DNA from: Craurococcus roseus
GTDB lineage: Bacteria > Pseudomonadota > Alphaproteobacteria > Acetobacterales > Acetobacteraceae
Assembly (NCBI RefSeq): GCF_039523795.1
Contig: NZ_BAAAFZ010000029.1
Location: forward strand, 36,573-100,572
Length of the DNA stretch: 64,000 bases
Direction: 5' to 3'
How positions within the stretch are numbered: position 1 is the stretch's first letter; the number at the start of each line of letters is the position of its first letter. Below are positions 50,276 to 59,208 of the stretch, one piece after another. The notes below the pieces were generated by a model. The model saw only the letters and a program-made list of their open reading frames with translations. It ran no database searches and was not told the origin of the DNA. Position numbers and translations under genes: made by a program.

Positions 50276-51070
50276 ATGACAGGGATGCTGCAAACCCGGC
50301 CGCGCGTCGCGCTCCTCGTCACCTGCCTCGTCGACCTTTACCGGCCGAACGTGGGCTTCTCCGCCATCAAGCTGCTGGAGGACGCGGGGTGCCAAGTGGA
50401 GGTGCCGCCGACCCAGACCTGCTGCGGCCAGCCCGCCTACAACAGCGGGGACCGCGCCGGGGCGCGCGACATGGCGCGGGCGGTGGTGGAGGCGTTCCTG
50501 CCCTACGACTACACGGTGGTGCCGAGCGGGTCCTGCGGCGGGATGGTGTCGCACCACTACCCGGGGCTGTTCGCGGACGACCCGCAGCTCCGCGCCAAGG
50601 CGGACGCGCTGGCGGCCAAGACCCACGAGCTGGTTTCCTTCCTCACCGATGTGATGGGCGTGGAGCGCGTTTCGGCGCGGCTGGACGGGGTGGCGACCTA
50701 CCACGATTCCTGTTCGGGCCTGAGGGAGCTGGGGGTGAAGGCGCAACCGCGGCGGTTGCTGGCCGGCGTGAAGGGGTTGACGCTCAAGGAGATGCGCGAC
50801 CCGGAGGTGTGCTGCGGCTTCGGCGGCACGTTCTGCGTGAAGTATCCCGGCATCTCGACCAAGATGGTGTCGGAGAAGGTCCGCGACGTGGCCGCCACCG
50901 GCGCGGACACGCTCCTCGCCGGCGACATGGGCTGCCTGATGAACATGGCCGGGCGCCTCCAGCGCGAAAACGTGCCGGTGAAGGTCCGGCACGTGGCGGA
51001 GGTGCTGGCCGGGCGCACGGGCGACGCGCCGGCGATCGGCGAAGCGGCGTCGGAGCGCTCGGACGCATGA
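50276..51070 (+). CDS. LutA-like (Fe-S)-binding CCG-domain protein
   Basis: A 264-residue protein with two CCG domains, as in LutA/YkgE and the GlcF and HdrB families; it would carry a Fe-S cluster and act in oxidation of lactate or a related acid. Seen: TCLVDLYRPNVGFSAIKLLEDAG, PPTQTCCGQPAYNSGD, PSGSCGGMVSHHYP, ATYHDSCSGLRELGV and EVCCGFGGTFCVKYPGIS. It starts right after the mltA stop. In most genomes it is followed by lutB and lutC; here a 2OG-Fe dioxygenase gene overlaps it instead, so partners must lie elsewhere or the protein has another role. Confidence 0.88.
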   Translation: MTGMLQTRPRVALLVTCLVDLYRPNVGFSAIKLLEDAGCQVEVPPTQTCCGQPAYNSGDRAGARDMARAVVEAFLPYDYTVVPSGSCGGMVSHHYPGLFADDPQLRAKADALAAKTHELVSFLTDVMGVERVSARLDGVATYHDSCSGLRELGVKAQPRRLLAGVKGLTLKEMRDPEVCCGFGGTFCVKYPGISTKMVSEKVRDVAATGADTLLAGDMGCLMNMAGRLQRENVPVKVRHVAEVLAGRTGDAPAIGEAASERSDA

Positions 51071-51837
51071 GCGCGGCGGCGGCGGCGCTGCCGGCGGTTC
51101 TGGCGCCGCCGGGGCCGGCGGCGGCAACGCTGCACGCGGAGGTCGCGGGGCGCGGCTTCGCGCGGGTCCCGGGCGGCGCGATGGCGGCGTTGCTCGGGCC
51201 GGAAGCGGGCGAGGCGCTCGACGGGTTCGCGGCGAGCTGGGAGCGTTTGGAAACGGACGCCTTCATGGCGGACGGCGGTCGCTACCGGAGGCGGCGGCAC
51301 GCCAATTTCGCAGCGCGCAGCGGCGTGCCGGGCCACGCGCGCGGGCCGCACCGGCCGCACTTCCAGGAGGTGGTCCACAACGGCCTCAATGGCGGGGTGG
51401 AGCGGTGGTTCGCGCCGGTGGAGGACGCGGTGGCGGGAAGCGCGGCGCTGCGGGCGCTGCTCGACCTCGGGCGCGGACTGGCGGACGCGCTGCACTGCGA
51501 GCGGGACTGGTTCGTGGAGGCGCACCAGTTCCGGATCGAGGCCGCCGCCGGCGCGCCGGGCTTCCCGACGCCGGAGGGCGTCCACCACGACGGCGTGGAC
51601 GTGGTGCTGATCGCCATGGTCGCGCGGCGCAACCAGGCGGGCGGCGAGACGCTGGTGGCCGACGCGGACGGGGCGGAGCTGGCGCGCTTCACCCTGCTCA
51701 ACCGGCTCGACACGGCGCTGCTGGACGACCGCCGGGTGCGGCACGGCGTGTCGCCGGTGCGGCCGGCGGACCCGGCGCTGCCCTCCTGCCGGGACGTGCT
51801 GGTGCTGACCTGGAAGCGCGGCGGTTCGCCCGGCTGA
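51067..51837 (+). CDS. 2OG-Fe(II) dioxygenase family protein
   Basis: A 256-residue protein that starts on an ATGA overlap with the LutA-like gene. It resembles the 2OG-Fe dioxygenase group that includes amino acid hydroxylases such as L-isoleucine dioxygenase. Seen: MADGGRYRRRRHANFAA, PHFQEVVHNGLNGGVERWF, QFRIEA, the iron-binding HxD in GVHHDGVDVVLIAMV, TLLNRLDTALLDD, and the distal His in RHGVSPVRPA. A conserved Arg for 2-oxoglutarate is less certain. Likely hydroxylates a free amino acid. The coupling to a Fe-S protein is unusual. Confidence 0.8.
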   Translation: MSAAAAALPAVLAPPGPAAATLHAEVAGRGFARVPGGAMAALLGPEAGEALDGFAASWERLETDAFMADGGRYRRRRHANFAARSGVPGHARGPHRPHFQEVVHNGLNGGVERWFAPVEDAVAGSAALRALLDLGRGLADALHCERDWFVEAHQFRIEAAAGAPGFPTPEGVHHDGVDVVLIAMVARRNQAGGETLVADADGAELARFTLLNRLDTALLDDRRVRHGVSPVRPADPALPSCRDVLVLTWKRGGSPG

Positions 51838-51855
51838 GCGGCCGCCGCCCGGCCG

Positions 51856-53004
51856 TCAGTACCGGAGAACGGCGGCCGCCGGCGCTTCGCCCGGCATCCC
51901 GCCCGGCGGCAGCACGAACACCTTGCCGCCTTGCTTGAGCGTCAGGGTGGCCGCGGCGTCCAGCAGGTCGGTGCCGCCCTTTGCGCCGTCCGGCAGGCGC
52001 TCCGCTGTCCCGTCCGCCTCGCCGATCCTGCCCCAAACCGCCGCGCCCTCCTCCAACAAGAGCGTGTCCACCCGGCCCGCCGCCGCCTCGACCGAAGCCG
52101 CGGCGCGCCGGTCGCCGCTGCCGGCCAGCGCCGCGAGGCGTTCGACCGCCTCGCGCCGGTCCGCGTCCAGCCGCGGCCGCATCACGGCGTAGGCCGCTTC
52201 GTGCAGCGCCCCCCCGTCCAGCGCATCCGGGTTGCCCTCCACCACGCCGGCGAGGAGCGGGCCGAGCGTGGTGAGCTTGCCGAAATGCCCGGCGATCTCC
52301 GCATCGGCCGCGAGCACGATCGGAACGCGGTCCCGCGCCGCCTGATCTTCCACGGCCGCCGCCAAGCGGCGGACGAACTCTTGGAGGCGCCCCTTGCGCC
52401 AATCCTCGGGGCTGTCGCCGTACACCTGCGCTTGGCTGATGTTCGCCGCGCCGACATGGGGCCGGTTGGGCGGGCTGGCCTGCAAGGGATTCTCGTAGTC
52501 CGGGTCGCCCACCACCGCCTCCATGCCTTGCGGCAGGCCCAATTCGGCGGCGTCGCGCTCTTGCAAAGCGAAGCGGGACGCGTCGTGCAGCCTGACGCCG
52601 CCGGCGGTCACGCTCAAAACCCGGAACGCGCCGTCAGCCGCCAGCAGCGGGACGAGCGGTTTGATCCGGAAGCCCTCGCCGACGCGGACGGAAGGCTCCA
52701 ACGGGATCGGCACCTTGTGCGTCCGCATCGCCCCGTCTCCCAGGAAGAGGGCGAGGCCGTGGCTCTGGTGCTGCCAAAAGCCGTAGTCCTCCACCAGCGC
52801 CGCTGCGGGCGCGAGCAGCGCTTCCGCCGCCCCGCGGTCGAGGCCGGCCGCCTCCAGCGCGTCGCGCGCTTCCGCGAGAAGCGTCTTGAGGCGGATCGGG
52901 TCCTGCCGGATTTCGGTGCCGCGCACGTGGGTCGGCAAGAAGAGCGACACGCCCGGCGAGGGCGAAGCGTCCATCAGCGCTTCGAGGTCTGAGCGGGTGA
53001 ACAT
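51856..53004 (-). CDS. baeRF (bacterial archaeo-eukaryotic release factor-like) family protein
   Basis: A 382-residue protein of the baeRF group, which carries a domain related to the archaeal/eukaryotic release factor 1. Seen: a conserved FTRSDLEALMDASPSPGVSL then FLPTHVRGTEIRQDPIRLK, a middle section SHGLALFLGDGAMRTHKVPI and IKPLVPLLAADGAFRVLSV (core domain), and DRVPIVLAADAEIAGHFGKLT towards the C-terminus. The Gly-Gly-Gln motif of true release factors is not seen, so it is probably not a peptide-release factor. Roles in ribosome rescue or toxin-linked translation control are suggested in the literature for such proteins. It starts 3 bases after an HPF/RaiA gene on the same strand. Confidence 0.8.
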   Translation of the reverse strand: MFTRSDLEALMDASPSPGVSLFLPTHVRGTEIRQDPIRLKTLLAEARDALEAAGLDRGAAEALLAPAAALVEDYGFWQHQSHGLALFLGDGAMRTHKVPIPLEPSVRVGEGFRIKPLVPLLAADGAFRVLSVTAGGVRLHDASRFALQERDAAELGLPQGMEAVVGDPDYENPLQASPPNRPHVGAANISQAQVYGDSPEDWRKGRLQEFVRRLAAAVEDQAARDRVPIVLAADAEIAGHFGKLTTLGPLLAGVVEGNPDALDGGALHEAAYAVMRPRLDADRREAVERLAALAGSGDRRAAASVEAAAGRVDTLLLEEGAAVWGRIGEADGTAERLPDGAKGGTDLLDAAATLTLKQGGKVFVLPPGGMPGEAPAAAVLRY

Positions 53005-53007
53005 CGG

Positions 53008-53358
53008 CTACGGCTGGGGGTCGTGGCGGATGGACCGGGCGCCCTTGGCGTCGTCGGCCCGGCCGAAATCGGTGTCCAGCAACGCCCTCAACTTCTTCGC
53101 CGCGCCCTCGTAGGCTTCTTCCAAGGTCCGGGCCTGGTGCGTGGCGGCCACGGGTTGCCGGCCGGCGGGCCGCGCCTCCATCGCGCACCGCTTGTCCGCG
53201 CCGGCCGACCGGGCGGCGCTCTGGTCGCCGAGGTGGACCTCGACGCGGGTGAGGCGGTCGGCGAAGCGCCGGAGCGCCGACTCCACGGCCGCCTGCACGC
53301 GGGCCTCCAAGGCCTCGCGGCCCTCCACGTTGTTGTCCGTGTTGACCTGAATCTGCAC
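53008..53358 (-). CDS. HPF/RaiA family ribosome-associated protein
   Basis: A 116-residue protein expected to bind the 30S subunit between head and body and hibernate or protect ribosomes. Seen: MQIQVNTDNNVEGREALEAR, a helix VESALRRFADRLTRVEVHLGD, the DKRCAMEARPAGRQPVAATH strand and LEEAYEGAAKKLRALLDTDFGR, close to the short-HPF pattern. The C-terminus has the SIRHDPQP tail. No long dimerisation domain is present, so this is a short or atypical form. Ends 3 bases before the baeRF gene. Divergent from the amidase, with about 190 bases between. Confidence 0.9.
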   Translation of the reverse strand: MQIQVNTDNNVEGREALEARVQAAVESALRRFADRLTRVEVHLGDQSAARSAGADKRCAMEARPAGRQPVAATHQARTLEEAYEGAAKKLRALLDTDFGRADDAKGARSIRHDPQP

Positions 53359-53549
53359 GACGCCTCCTGACGGGCTTGGCCCCTGCCACCCGCTGCGGCA
53401 ACGCCCGCCGTCGCGGGCGGTTGGGCAGAGAAGCCGCTTTTCCTGCCGGGCTGCGGCCGCCCCGTTCCGGCGAAGGCCGGTCGCGGGAGGGCGGGGCGGG
53501 CGTTGGGCGTGGCTTGGCCCGCCGCCATCGCTAGGATGTCGCCACCCGG

Positions 53550-54977
53550 ATGGAGGAAAAGGCGACCGTGCGAGGCTCAGGCACCGAATCGTGGCGCTGG
53601 GACGCCGCCGACATCGCCCGCGCCGTCCGGCTCGGCAGGGTTTCGGCGCGGGAAGTGGCGGAGGCCGCGCTGGCGCGGCAGGCGGAGGCGAACCCGGCCA
53701 TCAACGCCGTGGTCCTGCCGCTGGAGCGCGAGGCGCTGGAAGGGGCGGAGGCGGTGGACGCCGCGCGGGAGCGGGGCGAGGCGCTGGGGCCGCTGGCCGG
53801 CGTGCCCGTCACCACCAAGATCAACGCCGACCAGCGCGGCCTGCCCACCAGCAACGGGGTGGTGGCGTTCCGGAACGTGGTGGCGGCCGAAGACAGCCCT
53901 GTTGTGGCGAACCTGCGCCGCGCCGGCGCCGTCATCATCGGCCGCACCAACACGCCGGCCTTCTCCTGGCGCTGGTTCACAGACAACGCGCTGCACGGGC
54001 GGACGCTGAACCCCTGGAACGCGGGGGTGACGCCGGGCGGCTCCTCGGGCGGCGCTTCGGCGGCGGTGGCGGCGGGCATCGGCGCGGTGGCGCACGGCAA
54101 CGACATCGGCGGCTCGGTGCGCTACCCGGCTTACGCGTGTGGAGTCGCGGGCCTGCGGCCCTCGGCGGGGCGCATCCCGTCCTTCAACCCTTCAGCGGCG
54201 GCGGAGCGGCCGTTGTCGGGGCAGGTGCTGTCGGCGCAAGGGCCGCTGGCGCGGCGCGTCGGCGATCTGCGGCTGGCGTTGCAGGCGATGGCGGCGCCGG
54301 ACCCGCGCGATCCGTGGCAGGCGCCGGTGCCGCTTTCGGGGCTGCCGGCGCCGGCGCGGCCGATCCGGGTCGCGCTCTGCGCCGACCCGGCGGGCGGGGG
54401 CGTGCACCCGACGGTCGCGGAGGCGGTGGACCGGGCCGGCAAGGCGCTCGAAGCGGCGGGCTACGCCGTGGAGCCGGCCGAACCGCCCAACTGGGCCGCG
54501 GTGGCGGAAGACTGGGACGCCTTCATCAACGCCGAGGCCACCGTCTACATGCGCGCGGGCTTCGAGCAGCACGCCGACCCCGCCGCGCGCGGCATCTTCG
54601 CCCGCTCCTCGGCGCGGCCGCTGCCGGCGATCGAAGACTACATGCGCCTCTTGGCGCGTCGCGCCACGCACCAGCGCGCCTGGGCGCGGTGGATGGCGGA
54701 GCGGCCGTTGCTGGTGATCCCGTGCTCGAACGAGCCGCCTTTCCCGCAGGGGCTGGACGAAACCGATTTCGACCGCGTGTTCCGGGCGCAGTCGCCGCTG
54801 TTCCCGACCGTGCTGCTCGGCCTGCCGAGCGTCGCGGTGCCGGCGGGCGTGGTGGACGGGTTGCCGACCGGCGTGCAGGTGGTGGCGCCGCGGTGGCGGG
54901 AGGACTTGGCGCTGGACGCGGCGGAGGTCATCGAGGCGGCTTGGCCGATGCCGACGCCGATCGGGCCGCGGGGGTGA
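53550..54977 (+). CDS. Amidase signature family protein
   Basis: A 475-residue amidase that hydrolyses a C-N amide. Seen: the catalytic Lys in GPLAGVPVTTKINAD, the Ser-cisSer-Lys signature in NPWNAGVTPGGSSGGASAAVAAG, and GNDIGGSVRYPAYACGVAGLRPS. The start at 53550 is after gatggagg; an N-terminal 20-residue segment precedes the family core. The exact amide substrate is unknown; many paralogues exist in this group of bacteria. Single gene, divergent from the HPF/baeRF pair and convergent with the FkbM/TRAP operon. Confidence 0.9.
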   Translation: MEEKATVRGSGTESWRWDAADIARAVRLGRVSAREVAEAALARQAEANPAINAVVLPLEREALEGAEAVDAARERGEALGPLAGVPVTTKINADQRGLPTSNGVVAFRNVVAAEDSPVVANLRRAGAVIIGRTNTPAFSWRWFTDNALHGRTLNPWNAGVTPGGSSGGASAAVAAGIGAVAHGNDIGGSVRYPAYACGVAGLRPSAGRIPSFNPSAAAERPLSGQVLSAQGPLARRVGDLRLALQAMAAPDPRDPWQAPVPLSGLPAPARPIRVALCADPAGGGVHPTVAEAVDRAGKALEAAGYAVEPAEPPNWAAVAEDWDAFINAEATVYMRAGFEQHADPAARGIFARSSARPLPAIEDYMRLLARRATHQRAWARWMAERPLLVIPCSNEPPFPQGLDETDFDRVFRAQSPLFPTVLLGLPSVAVPAGVVDGLPTGVQVVAPRWREDLALDAAEVIEAAWPMPTPIGPRG

Positions 54978-55084
54978 GACGACAACGAGCAGCGGAGTTC
55001 CGGCCGCGAGAGGCGGCCGCGAATCTTCCGGCCTCCCGCCACGGATGGACCGACCGTGGCGTCCCTAGACGGCCGCGCGCCGAC

Positions 55085-56122
55085 TTACGCCGCTTCGGGC
55101 AGCAGAGCCGGATTGCGCCAGCCCTGAACCCCGTCCACGACCAAGGAATCGCCCGGTCCCAGGATGGCCGGGCGTTCGATCTCCAGGCGCCATCCGGCCC
55201 GGAGCAGCGTGTCGCGCAGCCGCTCCTCGATGCGGCGTGAATGCGTGCCCACCAACAGGTAGGCGACCTTCGCCCGGAGCGTGTCGAGGGTGCCGGCGAC
55301 GAGATCGGCCTCGCCGCCTTGGATGTCGACGTGGAGGAGGTCGACGCGGGCGTGGGGGCGGGCCAGCTCGCCCAGGGCCACCATCGGAACCTCGTCGTAG
55401 TCGCCCGACCCGACCGCGTCCCGCCGCTGCGCTTCCGTGGCGCCGAAAACCGGCTCCAGGCCCCAGGCCTCGCCCGCCTTCTCCTGCTTGGGAAACAGCG
55501 CGACGCCGGAGGTCGCGGCGGCGATGCCGCGGTGGAGTTCCACCTGCGAGGGCAGGAAACCGTTCGTGGCGGTGGCCTCGCGGGCGAAACCGATGTGGCC
55601 CTCGTCGCCCTCCACGCCGACCAGCCGCACGTCGAGGCCGGCGCGCCGGGCTGCGACGCCGGTGTTGTTCAGCCAGCAGCCCCAGCCGCATCCGAGTTCG
55701 ACCACGGTGAAGGAGCCGCGCGCCAGGTCCACGGCGCGCAGCGCGGCGCCCCATTCCGCGATGTCGGCGTGCCAGTTGGCCGGGATCGGGACGCCCTCGA
55801 CCTGCCCGGCCTTGCCGTCGAGGATAGACGGGAAGAATCTGGGTTCGATGGCAACGCCGAGGAAGTTCACCAGGAAGCCCGGGCGCGGCGCCGGGTCCGG
55901 CACGGCGTGGCGGCGCATGACCTCCTGCGGGTCGAAGGTCGCCTCGTAGCGGAAGAAGCGATCGGTGATCGCGTCGCCGGACTCGGCCGGGCCGGCGACG
56001 CGGGTGCGCAGCCGGGCGCGGAGGAGGGCGCGCACGCCGCTCAGCTTGCGGAGCGCCGGGAATCTGCGGGCCGCCCTCCGGAGGAAGCGCGCGCCGGCGC
56101 CGCCTGCGGCGCCTCCACTCAC
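55085..56122 (-). CDS. FkbM family methyltransferase overlapping a TRAP gene
   Basis: A 345-residue SAM-dependent methyltransferase of the FkbM type. It starts at GTG 56122, overlapping the stop of dctM (GTGA). Seen: a Rossmann loop FTVVELGCGWGCWLNNTG, VRLVGVEGDEGHIGFARE, the catalytic-site VDLLHVDIQGGEADLVAGTLDTL, YLLVGTHSRRIEERLRDTLL and ending in PAILGPGDSLVVDG. The N-terminal 90 residues are basic and less conserved. Translational coupling of a methyltransferase to a TRAP transporter is unusual; joint regulation or chance overlap are both possible. Confidence 0.8.
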   Translation of the reverse strand: MSGGAAGGAGARFLRRAARRFPALRKLSGVRALLRARLRTRVAGPAESGDAITDRFFRYEATFDPQEVMRRHAVPDPAPRPGFLVNFLGVAIEPRFFPSILDGKAGQVEGVPIPANWHADIAEWGAALRAVDLARGSFTVVELGCGWGCWLNNTGVAARRAGLDVRLVGVEGDEGHIGFAREATATNGFLPSQVELHRGIAAATSGVALFPKQEKAGEAWGLEPVFGATEAQRRDAVGSGDYDEVPMVALGELARPHARVDLLHVDIQGGEADLVAGTLDTLRAKVAYLLVGTHSRRIEERLRDTLLRAGWRLEIERPAILGPGDSLVVDGVQGWRNPALLPEAA

Positions 56123-57531
56123 CGAAACACCGGCGGCGCGTCGTCGTCCGGCATCTCGGGCAGCGGCACCTCGATCCTGACCGTGGACGGGTCCACGCCC
56201 GTGCCGCGGTCGAGCCAGTAGGTCACGCTCTCCGGCCAGAAGATCACGATCGCCACCAGCACCAGTTGCAGCCCCACCCAGGGGATGGCGCCCCAGTAGA
56301 TGTCTGCGCTGCGGACCTCCTTGGGCGCGATGCCGCGCAGGTAGAACAGCGCGAAGCCGAAGGGCGGGTGCATGAAGCTGGTTTGCATGTTCACGCAGAG
56401 CAGCACCCCGAACCACACCAGGTCGATGCCGAGCTTGGCCGCCACCGGCGCCAGCAACGGCACGACGATGAAGGCGATCTCGAAGAAGTCGAGGAAGAAG
56501 GCGAGGAAGAAGACGAAGATGTTGACGAAGATCAGGAAGCCGACCTGGCCGCCGGGCAGGCCGGACAAGAGGTGCTCGATCCACAGCGAGCCGTCCACGC
56601 CCTGGAACACCAGCGAGAACACGGTGGCGCCGATCAGGATGAACATCACCATCGCGGTGATGCGCATGGTGTTGCCCATCGCCTCGCGGATCAGCGCCCA
56701 GGTGAAGCGGCCGTTCAGGACGGCCAAGCCCGCCGCGCCGACCGCGCCCATGGCGCCGGCCTCCGTCGGCGTTGCCAGGCCGAGGAAGATCGTGCCCAGC
56801 ACCAGGAAGATCAACACGATGGAGGGCACCATGCCCTTGAGCACGCGCCACCAGAGCGCCCACCCCCGCTGCGTCAGCGCCTCGTCCGGCAGCGCCGGCA
56901 CGCGGTGCGGCGCGAAGATCGAGACGCCGGCGATGAAGGCGACGAAGAGCAGGATCTGTAGGATGGAGGGGCCGATCGCGCCGGCGTACATGTCGCCGAC
57001 CGATTTGCCGAGCTGGTCGCCGAGCACGATCAGCACCAGGGAGGGCGGGATCACCTGGGTGATGGTGCCGGACGCGGCGATGACGCCGGTGGCGATCCGC
57101 ATGTCGTAGCCGTAGCGCATCATGATGGGCAGCGAGATCATGCCCATGGCGATGACGGAGGCGGCGACGGTGCCGGTGATGGCGCCGAGGATCGCGCCCA
57201 CGATGATGACGGCGTAGGCGAGGCCGCCCGGGACCTTGCCGAACAGTTGGCCGGTGCCCTCTAGCAGGTCTTCGGCGAGGCCGCAGCGCTCCAGGATGGC
57301 GCCCATCAAGGTGAAGAAGGGGATCGCCAAGAGGAGGTCGTTCGACAGGATGCCGAACACCCGCAGCGGCAGGTTGCCGAGATAGGCCGGGGTGAAGAAG
57401 CCCAGCTCGATGGATAGGAAGCCGAAGAACAGCCCGACCGCCGAGAGCGAGAAGGCGACCGGGAAGCCGATCAGCAGGAACACCACCAGGCCGCCGAACA
57501 TCAGCGGCGGCATGACCTCCACGTTCACCAT
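56119..57531 (-). CDS. dctM: TRAP transporter large permease (DctM-type)
   Basis: A 470-residue inner membrane permease of the tripartite ATP-independent periplasmic transporter family, driving uptake of an organic acid with a sodium or proton gradient. Twelve or so hydrophobic helices are visible. Landmarks are GFPVAFSLSAVGLFFGF, LLAIPFFTLMGAILERCGLAEDLL, GALGAITGTVAASVIAMG-type loop, GTITQVIPPSLVLIVLGDQ, GLATPTEAGAMGAVGA and MHPPFGFALFYLRGIAP. Part of a dctP-dctQ-dctM operon. The length is in the longer DctM subgroup that goes with mannitol/chloroaromatic-type receptors. Confidence 0.93.
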   Translation of the reverse strand: MVNVEVMPPLMFGGLVVFLLIGFPVAFSLSAVGLFFGFLSIELGFFTPAYLGNLPLRVFGILSNDLLLAIPFFTLMGAILERCGLAEDLLEGTGQLFGKVPGGLAYAVIIVGAILGAITGTVAASVIAMGMISLPIMMRYGYDMRIATGVIAASGTITQVIPPSLVLIVLGDQLGKSVGDMYAGAIGPSILQILLFVAFIAGVSIFAPHRVPALPDEALTQRGWALWWRVLKGMVPSIVLIFLVLGTIFLGLATPTEAGAMGAVGAAGLAVLNGRFTWALIREAMGNTMRITAMVMFILIGATVFSLVFQGVDGSLWIEHLLSGLPGGQVGFLIFVNIFVFFLAFFLDFFEIAFIVVPLLAPVAAKLGIDLVWFGVLLCVNMQTSFMHPPFGFALFYLRGIAPKEVRSADIYWGAIPWVGLQLVLVAIVIFWPESVTYWLDRGTGVDPSTVRIEVPLPEMPDDDAPPVFR

Positions 57532-57544
57532 GAGAGGGGCCGCC

Positions 57545-58093
57545 TCATTGATCGGGCCGGTGGTATTCGACCACCACCTCGGCTTCCGGCTGCTCGCCGC
57601 GCAGCAGCGCCACGCGCTTCACCAATTCCGACAAGCCTTGCAGGCTCAAGAGGACGAAGCCGAGCGGCATCAGCAGCTTCACCGGCCAGCGGAGCAGCCC
57701 GCCTGCGTTGGGCGAACCCTCGTTGCGGATGAAGCTGTCCACGAAGAAGGGCCAAGTCATCCATGCCAGCAGCAGCGTCGCCGGCAGCAGGAACAGGATG
57801 ATGCCGAGCACGTCCACCCAGATGCGCGCCCGCGTCCCCAGCATCCCGTACACCAAGTCCACCCGAACGTGCTCGTTGCGGAACAAGGTGTAGGAGGCGC
57901 CGAGCATGATGATGCCGGCGAAGAAGTACCACTGCACCTCCAACCAAGCGTTCGAGGAGTAGGAGATGCCGTAGCGCACGAAGGCGTTGCCGGCGGACAC
58001 GGCGCAGGCGAGCAGCACGAACCAGTCCGCCACGCGCCCCATCGCGGCGTTGATCGAGTCCACGCCCCGGCTGAAGGCGAGCAGCGGCCGCAT
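57545..58093 (-). CDS. dctQ: TRAP transporter small permease (DctQ-type)
   Basis: A 182-residue four-helix membrane protein, the small TRAP subunit. Seen: GRVADWFVLLACAVSAGNAFVRYG, SNAWLEVQWYFFAGIIMLGASYTL with the conserved EVQWYFF, NEHVRVDLVYGML, and a C-terminal helix LLMPLGFVLLSLQGLSELV. The ATG at 58093 overlaps the dctP stop by one base (TGATG), which points to coupled translation. Works with DctM as the membrane channel for a solute delivered by DctP. Confidence 0.92.
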   Translation of the reverse strand: MRPLLAFSRGVDSINAAMGRVADWFVLLACAVSAGNAFVRYGISYSSNAWLEVQWYFFAGIIMLGASYTLFRNEHVRVDLVYGMLGTRARIWVDVLGIILFLLPATLLLAWMTWPFFVDSFIRNEGSPNAGGLLRWPVKLLMPLGFVLLSLQGLSELVKRVALLRGEQPEAEVVVEYHRPDQ

Positions 58094-59208
58094 CACCGCC
58101 GTTGCTCGCCGGCGGCGCCGCGCTGCTCCTGGGCGTGCTGGAAGTAGACGAAGTTGTCGAAGGTGTTCTCCGCCACCCGGAACCATTGGAATTGGGTGTC
58201 GCGGAAGGCGCGAAAGTTGTCGTACACCTTCTTGAAGGCCTCGTTCCTGGCGGCCGTCTCGTCGTAGAGCTCGAAAGCGGCCTTGTAGCAGGCTTGGAGC
58301 ACCTCGCGCGGGAAGGCGCGGAGCTGGGTGCCGGCGGCGACGAGCTGGCGCAGCGCCTGCGGGTTCTGCGCGTCGTACTTCGCCATGGTCTCCAAGGTCG
58401 CGTCGCGGCAGGCGCTTTCCAGCACCTCGCGGTAGGCGGGCGGCAGTTCGTCGTGCTTCGGCTTGGCGACGTAGAAGGAGAGGTTCAGCGCGCCCTCCCA
58501 CCAGCCCGGGTAGTAGTAGAAGGGCGCGACGCGGTTGAAGCCGAGCTTCGCGTCGTCGTAGGGGCCGATCCACTCGGCGGCGTCGATGGTGCCCTTTTCC
58601 AGCGCCGGGTAGATGTCGCCGCCCGCGATCTGCTGCGGCACCACGCCGAGCTTGGCGAAGACCTGCCCCGCGATGCCGGCGATCCGCATCTTGAGGCCAT
58701 TCAGGTCCTGGACGGTCTTGATCTCCTTGCGGAACCAGCCGCCCATTTGCGCGCCGGTGTTGCCGCAGGGAATAGACACGGTGTTGAAGCGCTCGAAGAA
58801 CGGCCGCAGCGCCTCGCGCCCGCCGCCCGAGTAGAGCCAGGCGTTGAGCTGGCGGGTGTTCATGCCGAAGGGGACGGTGGCGTCGAAGGCGAAGGTCGGG
58901 TCCTTGCCGACGAAGTAGTAGGAGGCGGTGTGCGCGCACTCCACCGTGCCGCCCTGCACCGCGTCCGCCACTTGCAGGCCGGGCACGAGCTCGCCGGCCT
59001 GGAAGACGCGGATCTGGAACTTGCCGTCCGTCATCGCCGCGACGCGGCGGGACACGTGCTCGGCGGCGCCGTAGATGGTGTCGAGGGTGCGCGGAAAAGA
59101 ACTGGCGCAGCGCCAACGGACTTCGGGCGCCGTTTGCGCCAGGGCCGGCGCGGCGAGCGCCGCTGCGCCGGCGACCGCGCCGCCGGTGATCAGTCCGCGA
59201 CGACTCAT
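58093..59208 (-). CDS. dctP: TRAP transporter solute-binding protein (DctP/TakP-type)
   Basis: A 371-residue periplasmic receptor. The ATG at 59208 has gaggaag 7 bases upstream and gives a twin-arginine-like leader (SRRGLITGGAVAGAAALAAPALAQ). The mature domain has EVRWRCASSFPRTLDTIYGAAE, QAGELVPGLQVADAVQGGTVEC, FAFDATVPFGMNTRQLNAW and GIAGQVFAKLGVVPQQIAGGD then EWIGPYDDAKLGF. The WIGPY and YYYPGWWEG segments are typical of the TakP-like (alpha-keto acid, lactate or mannitol) receptors. It feeds DctQ/DctM. First gene of the operon; the exact solute is unknown. Confidence 0.92.
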   Translation of the reverse strand: MSRRGLITGGAVAGAAALAAPALAQTAPEVRWRCASSFPRTLDTIYGAAEHVSRRVAAMTDGKFQIRVFQAGELVPGLQVADAVQGGTVECAHTASYYFVGKDPTFAFDATVPFGMNTRQLNAWLYSGGGREALRPFFERFNTVSIPCGNTGAQMGGWFRKEIKTVQDLNGLKMRIAGIAGQVFAKLGVVPQQIAGGDIYPALEKGTIDAAEWIGPYDDAKLGFNRVAPFYYYPGWWEGALNLSFYVAKPKHDELPPAYREVLESACRDATLETMAKYDAQNPQALRQLVAAGTQLRAFPREVLQACYKAAFELYDETAARNEAFKKVYDNFRAFRDTQFQWFRVAENTFDNFVYFQHAQEQRGAAGEQRR

